From a virus, in IMG/VR virus record IMGVR_UViG_3300031578_000301, positions 1 through 25,830 of that record: a stretch of DNA of 25,830 nucleotides; one strand, written 5' to 3'. A program made the position numbers and the translations under genes. The notes beneath the pieces were generated by a model, which saw only the letters and a list, made by a program, of their open reading frames with translations, searched no databases and was not told the DNA's origin. Below are positions 1 to 9,756 of this stretch, piece by piece (position 1 is the first letter of the stretch; every line of letters begins with the position of its first letter).

Positions 1-3000
1 CTTTCTGTAGATTCACGTTAGTTTGAAACTGCTCTTTCATCCACTCAGCAAAATCACCACGCTCGCTATCTTGTGCAAACATGTGTTTATCAGTATCAAA
101 ATCTGAGCCACTAACATTATCAGAATATTTCGTCATTAGATGCATATAGTCTGCACCACGAATATGCATTAGATCAGCACCGTTCTCTCCACTAATCTTT
201 GCAAGTTCACCTGAGTACGATGGAAAAACTGAAGGCCACCTTTCAATAAGCTCATTACCGAAATCTTCCCATGCAGCTTCTCTAACCTCTTTACTTATTT
301 CAAAAGCAGATCCCATAGCTTCATTAAAAGAAAGATTCGGATCAACAGCAGATCTACGTGAAGCCATAACAAGGGCATTGTATTTAAGCTGCCCAGATAT
401 CTTCCCAAACTCACCATCCGCTAACGCTTGATCTGATCCCTTAAGAAGAGATACAAATTTTTTATAGGCTTTATCACCTTCCTTCATTAATTCGCGCTGC
501 CTTTTAGCCCACAAGTTGCCAGATGGAGGTGTGGCAAAATTCTCACGCACAAATATCTTAGCTAGATCAGTAGGTGACTCGTTAAGAGCTTCACCTATAT
601 CTTCAAGTTTACGCTTACGTGATTTCATAATCCCTTGATGCCAGTCACTCTGCATCTCGAATATCATCCTATTCTTTTTAAAGTTATTATCCTTATAGCC
701 TGCACTACGCACATGAGCTAACAGATTATCTTGATTGCTAAAATGCCCACTAGCAGATGTATCATTACGCCCAAACTTTTCAAGCATATAATCTTCATTA
801 ATAGTAAACATAGTTTCAGTGTATGGCTCTATAAGATTAGCTGTATCACCTTCTCCTTCCCATGACATATTCTTCCACTGAGTTACATCATCACCACCAT
901 CTTGTGAACTATAGTTACCATTTTCTATAAAGTGATTCCATGCTTCATCAATAGCAGATTCGCGTGAAGTGGCATAATCGTCTACAAGATTATTTCTATC
1001 ATCATAAACTCTCCATCCATCACCGTATTCGTCATTGCCAATAATTTCATAACCTGTAGATGCATCCCTATAAACTTTAGGTGCATATTCCGCAGCCGAA
1101 CTTTCTGCGTATTCCATTATCGTGTCCTCAATAGCATCAACTAACCACGGATCTCTAAGTGATTCTTCAAAATGTGTAGGCACATCATCCATCACATTAA
1201 TCATGGCATTGCGAAGCATAAGCTTATCAAGATCAGCATCGTATCTCTCACGGTCATAGCCAGTAGCTGTTCTATAACTACGCTTATTCAGCTCACTTCT
1301 AGCCTCCCACATATACTCTTCACTAAGGTAGTCACTGCTCTCAACAGCATCTACAATTTTCTTATCTAACTTATCACCTATTTCTTTTACTTTATTGATA
1401 TAATCAACAACATCAACTCTGCCATCTTTTAAAGCTTCAACTAAATCATCACTGTCTGCAATCTCTGGGAAACCTAATTCATCTGTAATACTGCCAATAC
1501 TTTTAGCAACAACTTGTCTAGATGCTTCTTCAAGTTCATCGGTAAACATATCACCACTACGAGCTTCAGATTGATAATGGTCAAACTCACTATCGACATA
1601 ATCACTTGCGTAAGAGTCACTCATGTGCTCATCTATCACAAAATCTCTGTTGCGCCATATCTCATTGAGAAATTCATCATCATTAACATCGCCACCCTCT
1701 TTACCAATAACTCTCTTTTCCATCTTCATAGAGTTAGAAGTTAAAAAGCTTTCAATATCTTCACGACTAATCTTATCGTTACGCTGAACGTCTAACCAAT
1801 CATCTATGCCAGACCACAATAATTCATCTTTCTTAATTTTACCTTTATCAACTAAGTTCTGGATCTGCTTTTGATATTCAGCAGGGTTAGCTTTCTTAGG
1901 TAAATTAACCAATGCCTTTTCTATCTCAAGATAGGTAGGCTCTGCCAACACTGGCTCACTTATAGTAGCAGGCAAGTTAGGATCACCCACAGATCCGCGC
2001 TGAGAAGCAGCACCACCCATACTAGGTGCAGGTGGCATCTCTAGAAACTTCTCATAAGCATTCTTAACTATTTTAGATCCAGTGCGATATGTCTCAGGTG
2101 TTAGTAGCCCACCTGTAATATATCCACCTGCTGCACCTAATCCTGTCATTTTCGCTGTCTGCCCTAGATCAATCTCTTCCTTATCTGTAGCCTCTACTTC
2201 AATAGCCTGCTTAAAGTAATCATCAATACCAGTGAAGCCTGCTCCATAGATAGTGCCTGTATTAGCTGCTGTGCTAGTGAAAGGTTTAGTTAGTGATTTA
2301 GATATCCATCCCGCTAATTGTCTCTTAGCAGCATACTGCGCTGTTTTTGATGCCACATTCCCTACACCTAATCCTAGATAAGTAAATGGATCTAATGCTA
2401 ACGACTCTAGATTTCTGCCTGTCTGCTCCCATGATGCACCCATTCGCTCATCTAACACTAAGAATGCATAGATCTGCCTCTTAGTTTCATCATTGCCATT
2501 CATAGCTCTATTAGCCATCATCGCTAAATAAGGTACATTCCAATTTACTTGTGACATGTGACGGAAAGCAAAATCTTGAGCCTCTTGATCAGTACCCTTA
2601 AACTCTTCACCTAGCAATGTTTTATATAACGCTCTAGAAGCTAAAGTATAATTCTCACTTTCACGTAACTGATCAATATCAAATTCATCTTCCATCTCTG
2701 GGAACTCATAGTCCACAGGTGCTATCTGATTATTCTCAATCGCATCTATTAATAGCTTCTCATTTGCCGCACCTGTGGCTGCATTCCAAGCAGCAAGCTT
2801 ATGCTCTTCAGGCACACCACTTATCTCTGCTGCAAACGTAGCATAATCAGATCCATTTAATTGAACTCCTAACGCTACCTTACTCAATGCAGGTACAGCT
2901 TCAGCAGATAAACCATTAACTGAATCCGTATAAGAATTGCGCAGCTCAATCACACCATCTTCTATAAGTCCATGCGTATCATCAAACCGACTAGCTATAA

Positions 3001-3280
3001 CATTGTTAGCAGATACATCATGCCCTGCCACAATCATTTGATCACGCTTAAGATACTTATTAGGAAGCTTAACGCCTTGTGTTTCACTCATTGGCTCGAA
3101 TGAGTTACCATCCATGTGCATACCCACATAATCATAATTATCTTGTGAGAAAGCATTATCTAATAAGGGCTGTGATTGTAATTTAGTAACAGCCTCATTT
3201 GACTTCTCCATCCTTAGATCATGCGCATCTGCTTCATCAGCCTCAATAGTAGCCTGCTGTAATTCGTTATAATTTATCAC
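1..3280 (-). CDS. Very large internal virion (DNA-ejection) protein with a QSDWHQ domain, 3' end cut by window edge
   Basis: An open minus-strand frame runs from GTG at 3280 off the left edge, giving about 1093 visible residues without a stop. GAGG lies nine bases before the GTG, and the start overlaps the upstream gene by 14 bases. Residues about 270-400 are rich in Gly/Ala and hydrophobic stretches, as in proteins that enter the host envelope during DNA ejection. Around residues 740-790 there is a WRVYDD...DDYATSRESA segment, and at 875-882 (635-658) the motif EMQSDWHQ, preceded by SGHFSNQDNLLAHVR. I recognise this as the 'EIQSDWHQ' domain of large polyvalent phage proteins, of unknown biochemistry. 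I saw no lytic transglycosylase motif in the visible part. Position after two other internal-protein candidates suggests the counterpart of T7 gp16. The ejection role is inferred from size, order and composition; the domain match is from memory. Confidence 0.7.
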   Translation of the reverse strand, partial: MINYNELQQATIEADEADAHDLRMEKSNEAVTKLQSQPLLDNAFSQDNYDYVGMHMDGNSFEPMSETQGVKLPNKYLKRDQMIVAGHDVSANNVIASRFDDTHGLIEDGVIELRNSYTDSVNGLSAEAVPALSKVALGVQLNGSDYATFAAEISGVPEEHKLAAWNAATGAANEKLLIDAIENNQIAPVDYEFPEMEDEFDIDQLRESENYTLASRALYKTLLGEEFKGTDQEAQDFAFRHMSQVNWNVPYLAMMANRAMNGNDETKRQIYAFLVLDERMGASWEQTGRNLESLALDPFTYLGLGVGNVASKTAQYAAKRQLAGWISKSLTKPFTSTAANTGTIYGAGFTGIDDYFKQAIEVEATDKEEIDLGQTAKMTGLGAAGGYITGGLLTPETYRTGSKIVKNAYEKFLEMPPAPSMGGAASQRGSVGDPNLPATISEPVLAEPTYLEIEKALVNLPKKANPAEYQKQIQNLVDKGKIKKDELLWSGIDDWLDVQRNDKISREDIESFLTSNSMKMEKRVIGKEGGDVNDDEFLNEIWRNRDFVIDEHMSDSYASDYVDSEFDHYQSEARSGDMFTDELEEASRQVVAKSIGSITDELGFPEIADSDDLVEALKDGRVDVVDYINKVKEIGDKLDKKIVDAVESSDYLSEEYMWEARSELNKRSYRTATGYDRERYDADLDKLMLRNAMINVMDDVPTHFEESLRDPWLVDAIEDTIMEYAESSAAEYAPKVYRDASTGYEIIGNDEYGDGWRVYDDRNNLVDDYATSRESAIDEAWNHFIENGNYSSQDGGDDVTQWKNMSWEGEGDTANLIEPYTETMFTINEDYMLEKFGRNDTSASGHFSNQDNLLAHVRSAGYKDNNFKKNRMIFEMQSDWHQGIMKSRKRKLEDIGEALNESPTDLAKIFVRENFATPPSGNLWAKRQRELMKEGDKAYKKFVSLLKGSDQALADGEFGKISGQLKYNALVMASRRSAVDPNLSFNEAMGSAFEISKEVREAAWEDFGNELIERWPSVFPSYSGELAKISGENGADLMHIRGADYMHLMTKYSDNVSGSDFDTDKHMFAQDSERGDFAEWMKEQFQTNVNLQK

Positions 3281-5036
3281 TGTATAGAACCTCATAAAAA
3301 TCGCTTGGATCTTCTAGTGATTTTATGGTTTCCATATCTATATCCACATCATCACCTGTAAGTATTGATAGCCTACGCTCTGCACTTATCTCACTCATTG
3401 ATCTACTTTTCAATGCTTTAAATATACTACGCTTAACCTGATTATCATCTAACTCATCCACAACCTTTTCATTACCGTTAGTATCTTCTTTGGTAACTTT
3501 TTTAGTCATACTTGCGTACTCTGGGTAAGCTGTCATTAAACGCTTCTGCGCTTTCCCTTTATAAACATCAGGATTATATGCAGCCTTATTTTGCTTCACC
3601 CATGTTACTGGTTTTGCATCTGCACCTTCCTGATCCATATAGGCATCAAGATCTCTTTTAAAATCACTGTACGCTGTACGCTGTGGTGCAGTGCCATATA
3701 ATGATGAGAGCATATCTTTCACACCTGTATATGACTTCACCTCACCCATTGCATCCTTATACTCTGGACTACGCAAAATACTGTTAGATTGCTCATTAAT
3801 AGCATTGATTAATTCTAGGTGATCCTGCCCTGTTATAAATGGCTCGTTACCTGTTATATTCCCATTCCTATCTCGACCAGTAGCAGCCTCTAACACTAAC
3901 TGCTTAAGAGCTTCAGATTTACCCATGACTGTTACATCATCACCTTGCACATAACGTAGCGCAGCAATCTGCCCTTTAAATCTGCTCAATGCTGTCTTAT
4001 TAGATGTGACTGGAGAACGCTGACCTTTCTCTAACATAGCCACAAGTGCAGATCCTTTCTCACCTGTTATCTTATCGCTCTTCAATTTATCAGCCACCCA
4101 CTGCCCAGTAAGCTCGCCTCTGATATACATCTCTACACCTAGATCATAGGTGTTAGATTGTGTGGTTTTATATTCAGCCTCTATCTGGTTGCGCCTAGCT
4201 TCAAGATCCTTTTCAAGTGCATTACGCTGCCCTTGATTAAGCCTTAAGTCCTGATAAACCACCTCACCATCTTCACCTAGTACAGCTCTCTCACCTGTAT
4301 CTAGAGAATCCTGCACAACAGATAATCCCTCTAGATCATTAATATTGTTAATCATCTGAGTTACAAAAACCGTATCAATCTCACTCGTGATCTCAGTGTA
4401 CTTAGCTTGTGCTTGCTCTGGATCGATAGCACCCTGCTTATACATTTTGCTTAAGTAGCCTAATGCAGACTCTTCATCACCTGCTTCTACAGCAGATTTA
4501 ATTAAAGCGTTATTTTGTGCAACAACTCGTTTATTCCGTAGCTGTGCTACATGCAGAAATACCTGTGGAACGCTGCTAGTCCTAATGCGTGATACCTTCT
4601 TAACAAAGGCAGGATTAGATGAAGATTTACCATACTGCTTCATATACTCTTTCGTATGCATATCGTAAACTTCAGCAGCTACTTCTTCCATTGGTATCTG
4701 AATAGATGGAGCTAACGGGTATTGAAAGTTATTTTTCTCTAACCACTTGTCAGCTATCTCACCTTCAACTAACGGATCATCTATAGATAAGGAAGATGAG
4801 GTTTGAAGCTTTGCAACTAACTCAGCTTCCTGTGCTGCCCAGTCTGAAGCGTCTAGTTCTGCCTGATTATCACTAAGCGTATTATCTACTTTCTTCTGAG
4901 AGTCACTTAATTTTTTACCTAGTGTAGCAACCGCACCAATAGCCCCTATTACAGCCTGCCCTTTAGCAACTTCATTATTAACACTAGGGCTAGTTAAGGC
5001 TTGCACGCCTGCCTGTACTGGTCTTTGAATTTTCAT
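3267..5036 (-). CDS. Probable internal virion (ejection) protein, T7 gp15-like by position
   Basis: This 589-residue protein has no enzyme motif that I recognise. It begins with a short Ala/Gly/Val-rich stretch (residues about 20-40, AVIGAIGAVATLG) and is then mostly polar and probably alpha-helical, with many Glu, Lys, Gln and Asp residues. Long helical proteins of this kind, between a small Ala-rich protein and a giant protein at the end of a tail module, are usually the second internal core protein that forms the trans-envelope channel during DNA ejection. It starts 12 bases after the preceding gene and overlaps the giant downstream gene by 14 bases, so the two are probably translated together. 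Assignment rests on order, size and composition only. Confidence 0.6.
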   Translation of the reverse strand: MKIQRPVQAGVQALTSPSVNNEVAKGQAVIGAIGAVATLGKKLSDSQKKVDNTLSDNQAELDASDWAAQEAELVAKLQTSSSLSIDDPLVEGEIADKWLEKNNFQYPLAPSIQIPMEEVAAEVYDMHTKEYMKQYGKSSSNPAFVKKVSRIRTSSVPQVFLHVAQLRNKRVVAQNNALIKSAVEAGDEESALGYLSKMYKQGAIDPEQAQAKYTEITSEIDTVFVTQMINNINDLEGLSVVQDSLDTGERAVLGEDGEVVYQDLRLNQGQRNALEKDLEARRNQIEAEYKTTQSNTYDLGVEMYIRGELTGQWVADKLKSDKITGEKGSALVAMLEKGQRSPVTSNKTALSRFKGQIAALRYVQGDDVTVMGKSEALKQLVLEAATGRDRNGNITGNEPFITGQDHLELINAINEQSNSILRSPEYKDAMGEVKSYTGVKDMLSSLYGTAPQRTAYSDFKRDLDAYMDQEGADAKPVTWVKQNKAAYNPDVYKGKAQKRLMTAYPEYASMTKKVTKEDTNGNEKVVDELDDNQVKRSIFKALKSRSMSEISAERRLSILTGDDVDIDMETIKSLEDPSDFYEVLYSDKL

Positions 5037-5048
5037 TTACAGCCTCAA

Positions 5049-5429
5049 TTATATATTGTTAGACCACGTATTCGCAGCAGCAGTTACACCACCTAACGTG
5101 CTTTGATACCATGCTGCCTGCCCCCCTGCTCTTGCTTCTCTAGCAGCCATTTTTGCAGATTCTTTAGCCCACCGTACCTGCCTAATGTTTTCAGTCGCTA
5201 ACTCAGTTAGATTGCTACTAGCAGTGCCAGATGTTTCAGTGATACCTGATCCACCTAAATTTGCTATATTAGTTCCCATGTTGAAATCTTGCTGAATCTC
5301 TAGCCTGCGGATTTCTTCTTCAGCTTGCCGCATGATATTTCTGCTAGTAGTCTTGCCTGCACTCCTTGCATCCTTGCCTGCCATGTAGCCCTGCGCTATT
5401 TGTGCGCCACCTATTAAAGCCTGCCACAT
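5049..5429 (-). CDS. Small internal virion protein, T7 gp14-like
   Basis: A 126-residue protein with an N-terminal stretch (WQALIGGAQIAQGYMAGK) followed by a charged helix rich in Arg, Glu and Gln (residues about 25-50), a Gly/Ser/Thr linker around 58-75 and a second Ala-rich helix (AKESAKMAAREARAGGQAA). This layout is typical of the smallest podovirus ejection protein, which sits at the portal and is released first into the outer membrane. SD GAGG lies five bases before the ATG, and only two bases separate it from the adaptor gene upstream. The order adaptor, small, medium and giant internal protein supports the call. Family membership is inferred from composition and context. Confidence 0.6.
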   Translation of the reverse strand: MWQALIGGAQIAQGYMAGKDARSAGKTTSRNIMRQAEEEIRRLEIQQDFNMGTNIANLGGSGITETSGTASSNLTELATENIRQVRWAKESAKMAAREARAGGQAAWYQSTLGGVTAAANTWSNNI

Positions 5430-5431
5430 AA

Positions 5432-6013
5432 CTACCTCACTCTAATTATGTTAGATGAATTAATCTTTTGAGATTTTCCTTGTAAATTATCGTTACCACA
5501 GGCTTCTCTCAAGAGAACTTCAGACTCATTGATCAAACTGTCTCGTAATTTCGCATTCTCTGTAACCTGTATACACATGTGCGATGCAAGTGTTGTAGCA
5601 AATGTCATTAGAAAGTTAGGCGAGAATGATGTGGTTGCTACATCTTTTGTGATATACCTAACATAGATAACAGAAGCATCACAAACAATCTGCCCACTCT
5701 CATAACGCCACTCAAAGGTAGATGGCTGATTATCTAAATCATTCTGCCTGACATCTATAATTCTGTATGTATCATTAGGTGCAGCGAATGCCTGCCCATA
5801 TCCCCATGCAGGGGGATTAGCCACAGGATTACTTAGCACCACTCGCTTTGTAAGAAAAGTCCAATCTCTTTTCTCTAACATTAGATCCCTAACAATTGGA
5901 TAATATAATGAGCATAGCTCTTCTATATCAGATTGTGGATTATCTATACTGGCTATCCTGTAGCCACCTAACTTACCTAACGCGAGATTACATATATCTA
6001 CTACGCTTGCCAT
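5432..6013 (-). CDS. Head-tail adaptor (tail tubular protein A, T7 gp11-like)
   Basis: The 193-residue protein begins VVDICNLALGKLGGYRIASID, followed by ELCSLYYPIVRDLMLEKRDWTFL. Both are hallmarks of the gp11/gp4-type adaptor that forms a ring between portal and tail nozzle. The central part (WGYGQAFAAPNDTYRIIDVR, then FEWRYESGQIVCDASVIYVRYI) is the beta-rich core usual in this family, and the C-terminal third is helical. The length matches T7-type adaptors. SD AGGTGA lies four bases before the ATG. Unlike in T7, the adaptor gene lies downstream of the nozzle and fibre genes and just upstream of the internal proteins. Confidence 0.85.
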   Translation of the reverse strand: MASVVDICNLALGKLGGYRIASIDNPQSDIEELCSLYYPIVRDLMLEKRDWTFLTKRVVLSNPVANPPAWGYGQAFAAPNDTYRIIDVRQNDLDNQPSTFEWRYESGQIVCDASVIYVRYITKDVATTSFSPNFLMTFATTLASHMCIQVTENAKLRDSLINESEVLLREACGNDNLQGKSQKINSSNIIRVR

Positions 6014-6020
6014 AAATCAC

Positions 6021-6248
6021 CTATAAGTTCGGGCTAATAAAATAATCCAAACTTTCCTGTTTCGTTAGTGTTGCACCACTTTTATAAATACATATACAAT
6101 CCTCTTGAATTGCTGCATATATGCCCCACTCACCTAATACCTGACAATCTAGTAAATTTAGAGATTTTGTATCTACTATAGATCCAACAGCTATATCACC
6201 AATTGAAGATATATTTACCACATGATCTGCTATATTTTTAAACTGCAT
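6021..6248 (-). CDS. Small unknown protein coupled to the tail fibre gene
   Basis: A 75-residue protein that I do not recognise. It overlaps the end of the fibre gene by 11 bases and has no clear SD before its ATG (only GGTATA), so translation probably depends on ribosomes finishing the fibre. The sequence has alternating hydrophobic residues (IADHVVNISSIGDIAVGSIV, later GIYAAIQEDCICIYKSG), suggesting a small beta-rich fold. Small genes in this place can encode fibre assembly chaperones or fibre-tip accessory proteins. That role is a guess from position. Confidence 0.55.
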   Translation of the reverse strand: MQFKNIADHVVNISSIGDIAVGSIVDTKSLNLLDCQVLGEWGIYAAIQEDCICIYKSGATLTKQESLDYFISPNL

Positions 6249-7470
6249 AACGTCTATACCATAATTGAGAAATCATATTGCTTGTATTAGCTCCTATCCA
6301 CCTAACTGTTAGATAGCTTCCCGCACCAACCAGAACTTGATTGTTGTTAGTCACATCACCAAACAAGCTTGAGCCTGTATTTGCGCCATCAACATCAACA
6401 CCATTAACTGCGTAAGTAAGTGTTCCCGCATTCGTATCGGCACGAGAAAAAGATGTGTGAGTAAGTTTGATGTTTTTTGGAATAGCTATCCCTCGCCCCG
6501 CATTCATTCTGGTAGCTCCAAACAGTGCATAAACCCCATTATTAAATCCACCATCATCATTAACTAGAAAATCAAACTCTTGTTCACTAACCCAGTGAGA
6601 GCCATCATAATAATAAGTAGTCTCATCTATACTATTCTCCCATCGCCTTGTTATATCAGAGGGAGCTGAAGATGAACGGATTGGAAGCCGTAGCTCACTT
6701 TGAGTTTTAAAAACGGAAACGCCAGTAGGAGATGTTGCCATTATGCTATCAACAGCAACAGGTGAAGCATTTGGATATCTAACAACATAACTACTAGGCA
6801 GAGATAATGGAGGCAATATAGCTACACTCTCTGTATCTCTAACTAGCTCAAATTCTAGCGTAACAATTCTATCGCCTTGTATAAAATCAAATTCACACCC
6901 ACTACCTTCAATAGTATTAATATTAATATTGTTATTTAGATTAATTATTGGAAGCTCTGGAGTAGTGTTATCCACAGTGATATTTACACCACTTTGAACA
7001 CCTAACACACCACCACCTCCAGTAACGACAGTTTTATACAAACCATCTGCTGCTAGAAAATCAGTAGCTGCTCCATCCGATATTAGATAAACACCATTTA
7101 CAGTTACATCATTAAACACTGCATTATCACTAGGGATAAATTGTGTTAATGACATTGCAAGCTTATCTAGCTCATCTTCTACATTACGTGCAGGGAATGG
7201 CGTTAAATCAGGAAGCGATAATTCTTGAGTTAAAGGAACAGTCCGTAGAATAGTCACCACAGATTGATCCGCAGGGATCAAGCTAAATGTAAATGTACCA
7301 CCCGCGTTATTAATTTGATCTGCATTAAGATCTACCGATCCTGCTACAGTTACACCATCAACCTGCCCTGTAATCCATGAAGGATCATTAGCTTGTATAT
7401 TGAAAGAAAATAGTGAATTAATACCATCACCAATATAACTCTCTTCTCTTACTATGCTTGATACTGTCAT
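6238..7470 (-). CDS. Tail fibre / host-recognition protein with T7-fibre-like N-terminus
   Basis: This 410-residue protein starts with a region resembling the tail-binding N-terminus of T7-type fibres: ESYIGDGINSLFSFNIQ, a GQVDGVTVAGSV strand pair, then a pattern like SVVTILRTVPLTQELSLPD and a helix ARNVEDELDKLAMSLTQF (about residues 5-115). The rest is Gly/Asn/Thr/Val-rich and probably beta-structured. It contains an aromatic stretch (SIDETTYYYDGSHWVSEQEF) and a C-terminal domain ending QLWYRRYAV, likely the receptor-contacting tip. No cleavage motif or enzyme active site was seen. The ATG overlaps the nozzle stop codon by four bases (ATGA). At this length it is a short fibre or spike. Confidence 0.75.
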   Translation of the reverse strand: MTVSSIVREESYIGDGINSLFSFNIQANDPSWITGQVDGVTVAGSVDLNADQINNAGGTFTFSLIPADQSVVTILRTVPLTQELSLPDLTPFPARNVEDELDKLAMSLTQFIPSDNAVFNDVTVNGVYLISDGAATDFLAADGLYKTVVTGGGGVLGVQSGVNITVDNTTPELPIINLNNNININTIEGSGCEFDFIQGDRIVTLEFELVRDTESVAILPPLSLPSSYVVRYPNASPVAVDSIMATSPTGVSVFKTQSELRLPIRSSSAPSDITRRWENSIDETTYYYDGSHWVSEQEFDFLVNDDGGFNNGVYALFGATRMNAGRGIAIPKNIKLTHTSFSRADTNAGTLTYAVNGVDVDGANTGSSLFGDVTNNNQVLVGAGSYLTVRWIGANTSNMISQLWYRRYAV

Positions 7471-9755
7471 ACCTTGTTACCTTGAGCCTTACCATATAAG
7501 GCTGATATGTTAGTGGGAAGTGGTAGATCTTGCTCTACAGTTATCACACCTTTGTTATATCCTGAGTCATAAACACTCACATCACCACTAAACAAAGGAA
7601 CACCATTAGTCATTAGATCAGGTGGAGTTCTGCTTGGTGGCCTATTGCCATTAAGAATAGGCATAGCTGATTCATACACACGAGCAAACACTTCATTAAA
7701 TCTACGCTTCTGAGTTAATGCTGTTCCATCTGGATTAGTACCCTCTAAATCGTTAGTAACTGCAATGGCTGCATAACCTAAACCTACAGCTACAGTTTTT
7801 CCTATAGTCCAATCTTCTAACGTAACTTCACCATTCTCTACAACTAACGATGGATGAATGCTATAGATATCACCATTAACAGTGTCATTATCTAATACAA
7901 CAATCTGAACCTCTTTACCTTCAAGATGCTGCAAGCCTTGTATAACTCCAGTGCTAACAGATCTCACATAGCTATCCTGATAAATAGGCTGACTACTCGA
8001 AGCCTCATATATCTCTATGTAAAGCCCACTGCCATCACGATCAACTAGCACATACTTTGAGCTACCTGTTTGATCTTCTGCAACTGCTGCGCTTATGAAT
8101 GAACCTTGCGTAGTTTCTCTCCACCATCCATTTGCCTGTATAGCTTTGAAGTAGCAACTATCAGCTATAGTGCCATCTAACATAATAGCTGATAACTCAT
8201 AGTGTGGATTCTCTGCATAAGTAAGCTGACATATTTTTTTACGCAAAATATGCTCTGCAATAATTGAAGGCTCAATTGATTCATAACTATTCGAGCTATC
8301 ACCGCCATCAATCATAGTGCGCACCCTTGCTAACTCTGGGCTAACAAAGATAGCTTCCCTACCTGTAGCAGCAGGAGCAAGGTATGCAGAACCCCATGTC
8401 TGCTCAGTAGCGAAGTTAAAATCATCTGCTGTAATAACTGATCCAGTAGAAGTTCCAACTACCTGCCCTAGATCTGTACCTATAAGTAAAGTCTTTAATC
8501 CAAGCATCCATTGGATCTTCCCATTCACAGCCAACTGAAAATCTAACGGATCTTCTGGAGTTGCATTATCTTCTTCAAAATCGAAATAATCCCAAACTCT
8601 CGAAGCCCATATTGTACTTAAACTATCTGGAGCAGCGCCTAGATATAATCGACCTTGATGAAATGCACACACGCTAGGCTGATTATTATCCCATAGGTTA
8701 GGTGATGGCTGTGTAGGAAGGTACTGTGAAAACACCCATGAATCAGTTAAGGCTACATAGGTTAATATATGCATATTGCCACCTAACACTGTAAAGATCA
8801 TCGTGCCTGTGGCGCTATCCATCGCAACTTGTATATCTTTAAGCTTACCTATCCATGATGTAGGTGTTGACCAAACTACAGGAATAGGTGGTATGTTAGA
8901 CTGAACAAGTAGAAAGTTTTTAAACAATAAATTTAACTCTCTATCTCTATCTTTAGGATTAACATTTTGATTATCATTAAACACTTGAACGAGCACAGTA
9001 AGATCCACAATATCTGGCCTACCTGCTAAATCAAAAGTAATTTCGTAATCTTCTACCTCACCAATATTAGGCACTGAAACTGGCGAAGGGAATGTAGTAT
9101 TAGCGTTATAGTTGATCTGTATATCACCCAATATTTCGGCTAAATTAGATCCATTTCTTAGTGATATAGTTACAAATCCCCCTCTCCTTCTATTTGAAGT
9201 ATTTGCTAAAAACTCTGCACTAACAGTGTATGTATATTCTGCCTCTAGAACAGGTATAACTATACCATCTTGATAAACTGCTGCATTACCAACACTAGCG
9301 TTAGCAAAACTATCTATATTGTTGCATGTTGCTCTAAGCCTACAACCAACATTAGAGACTGCTTGTGTTTGCGCTGTTCCTGTGTTTGCTGTGTTTTCGA
9401 TTGTAGTCCAATCTGCAAAACCATTAAGGAATGTAGGATCTGTAATAAGGTTTGCTGTAGCTAAACTTTCTAACACACCATTAACATCATACATAGTGAC
9501 ATTGTTATCACCAATAACCACAACCTTATCATTAGCTCCAATTTGCCTAAAAGTTCTAGCTACAGCATTTTGCTCGCCCGTATTCTCTATAAATCTACTG
9601 CCATTACGCTTTTCTAATGTGGCTTGTGGAGTTACGCGAAAATTCTCACAATAAGCTAATCCATAGTTATATTCTTCAGACTGTGTTCTACCTCTAAGCT
9701 TAGGTGTTATCTCACCATAACCGAAACTACTTTGTATGGGTGATGCGTTAGGCAT
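7467..9755 (-). CDS. Tail nozzle / stabilisation protein (tail tubular protein B, T7 gp12-like)
   Basis: A 762-residue protein whose opening is diagnostic: IQSSFGYGEITPKLRGRTQSEEYNYG, then CENFRVTPQATLEKRNGSRF. Proteins with this 'sF..GE.sP.l.GR.d...Y..g...leNf.v.p.G...rRpGtrf' signature form the hexameric nozzle under the adaptor and carry the fibres. The middle contains the expected beta-propeller-like repeats (for example VCAFHQGRLYLGAAP and EDPLDFQLAVNGKIQWMLGL), and the length fits the family. The SD AGGAGA precedes the ATG, and the fibre gene starts inside the stop codon. A segment at residues about 100-270 is less typical and may be an inserted carbohydrate-binding-like beta-sandwich. 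That last point is inference. Confidence 0.85.
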   Translation of the reverse strand: MPNASPIQSSFGYGEITPKLRGRTQSEEYNYGLAYCENFRVTPQATLEKRNGSRFIENTGEQNAVARTFRQIGANDKVVVIGDNNVTMYDVNGVLESLATANLITDPTFLNGFADWTTIENTANTGTAQTQAVSNVGCRLRATCNNIDSFANASVGNAAVYQDGIVIPVLEAEYTYTVSAEFLANTSNRRRGGFVTISLRNGSNLAEILGDIQINYNANTTFPSPVSVPNIGEVEDYEITFDLAGRPDIVDLTVLVQVFNDNQNVNPKDRDRELNLLFKNFLLVQSNIPPIPVVWSTPTSWIGKLKDIQVAMDSATGTMIFTVLGGNMHILTYVALTDSWVFSQYLPTQPSPNLWDNNQPSVCAFHQGRLYLGAAPDSLSTIWASRVWDYFDFEEDNATPEDPLDFQLAVNGKIQWMLGLKTLLIGTDLGQVVGTSTGSVITADDFNFATEQTWGSAYLAPAATGREAIFVSPELARVRTMIDGGDSSNSYESIEPSIIAEHILRKKICQLTYAENPHYELSAIMLDGTIADSCYFKAIQANGWWRETTQGSFISAAVAEDQTGSSKYVLVDRDGSGLYIEIYEASSSQPIYQDSYVRSVSTGVIQGLQHLEGKEVQIVVLDNDTVNGDIYSIHPSLVVENGEVTLEDWTIGKTVAVGLGYAAIAVTNDLEGTNPDGTALTQKRRFNEVFARVYESAMPILNGNRPPSRTPPDLMTNGVPLFSGDVSVYDSGYNKGVITVEQDLPLPTNISALYGKAQGNKV

Positions 9756-9756
9756 G

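Noticed and set aside
1172-1744. Plus-strand frames inside the giant ejection gene
   Set aside because: They lie antisense to a continuous, protein-like minus frame, lack SDs, and their predicted products have no recognisable pattern.
8317-9654. Plus-strand frames (up to 111 codons) inside the nozzle gene
   Set aside because: They are shadows of the nozzle coding sequence, Cys- and Ser/Thr-rich without motifs, and oppose the direction of the whole block.
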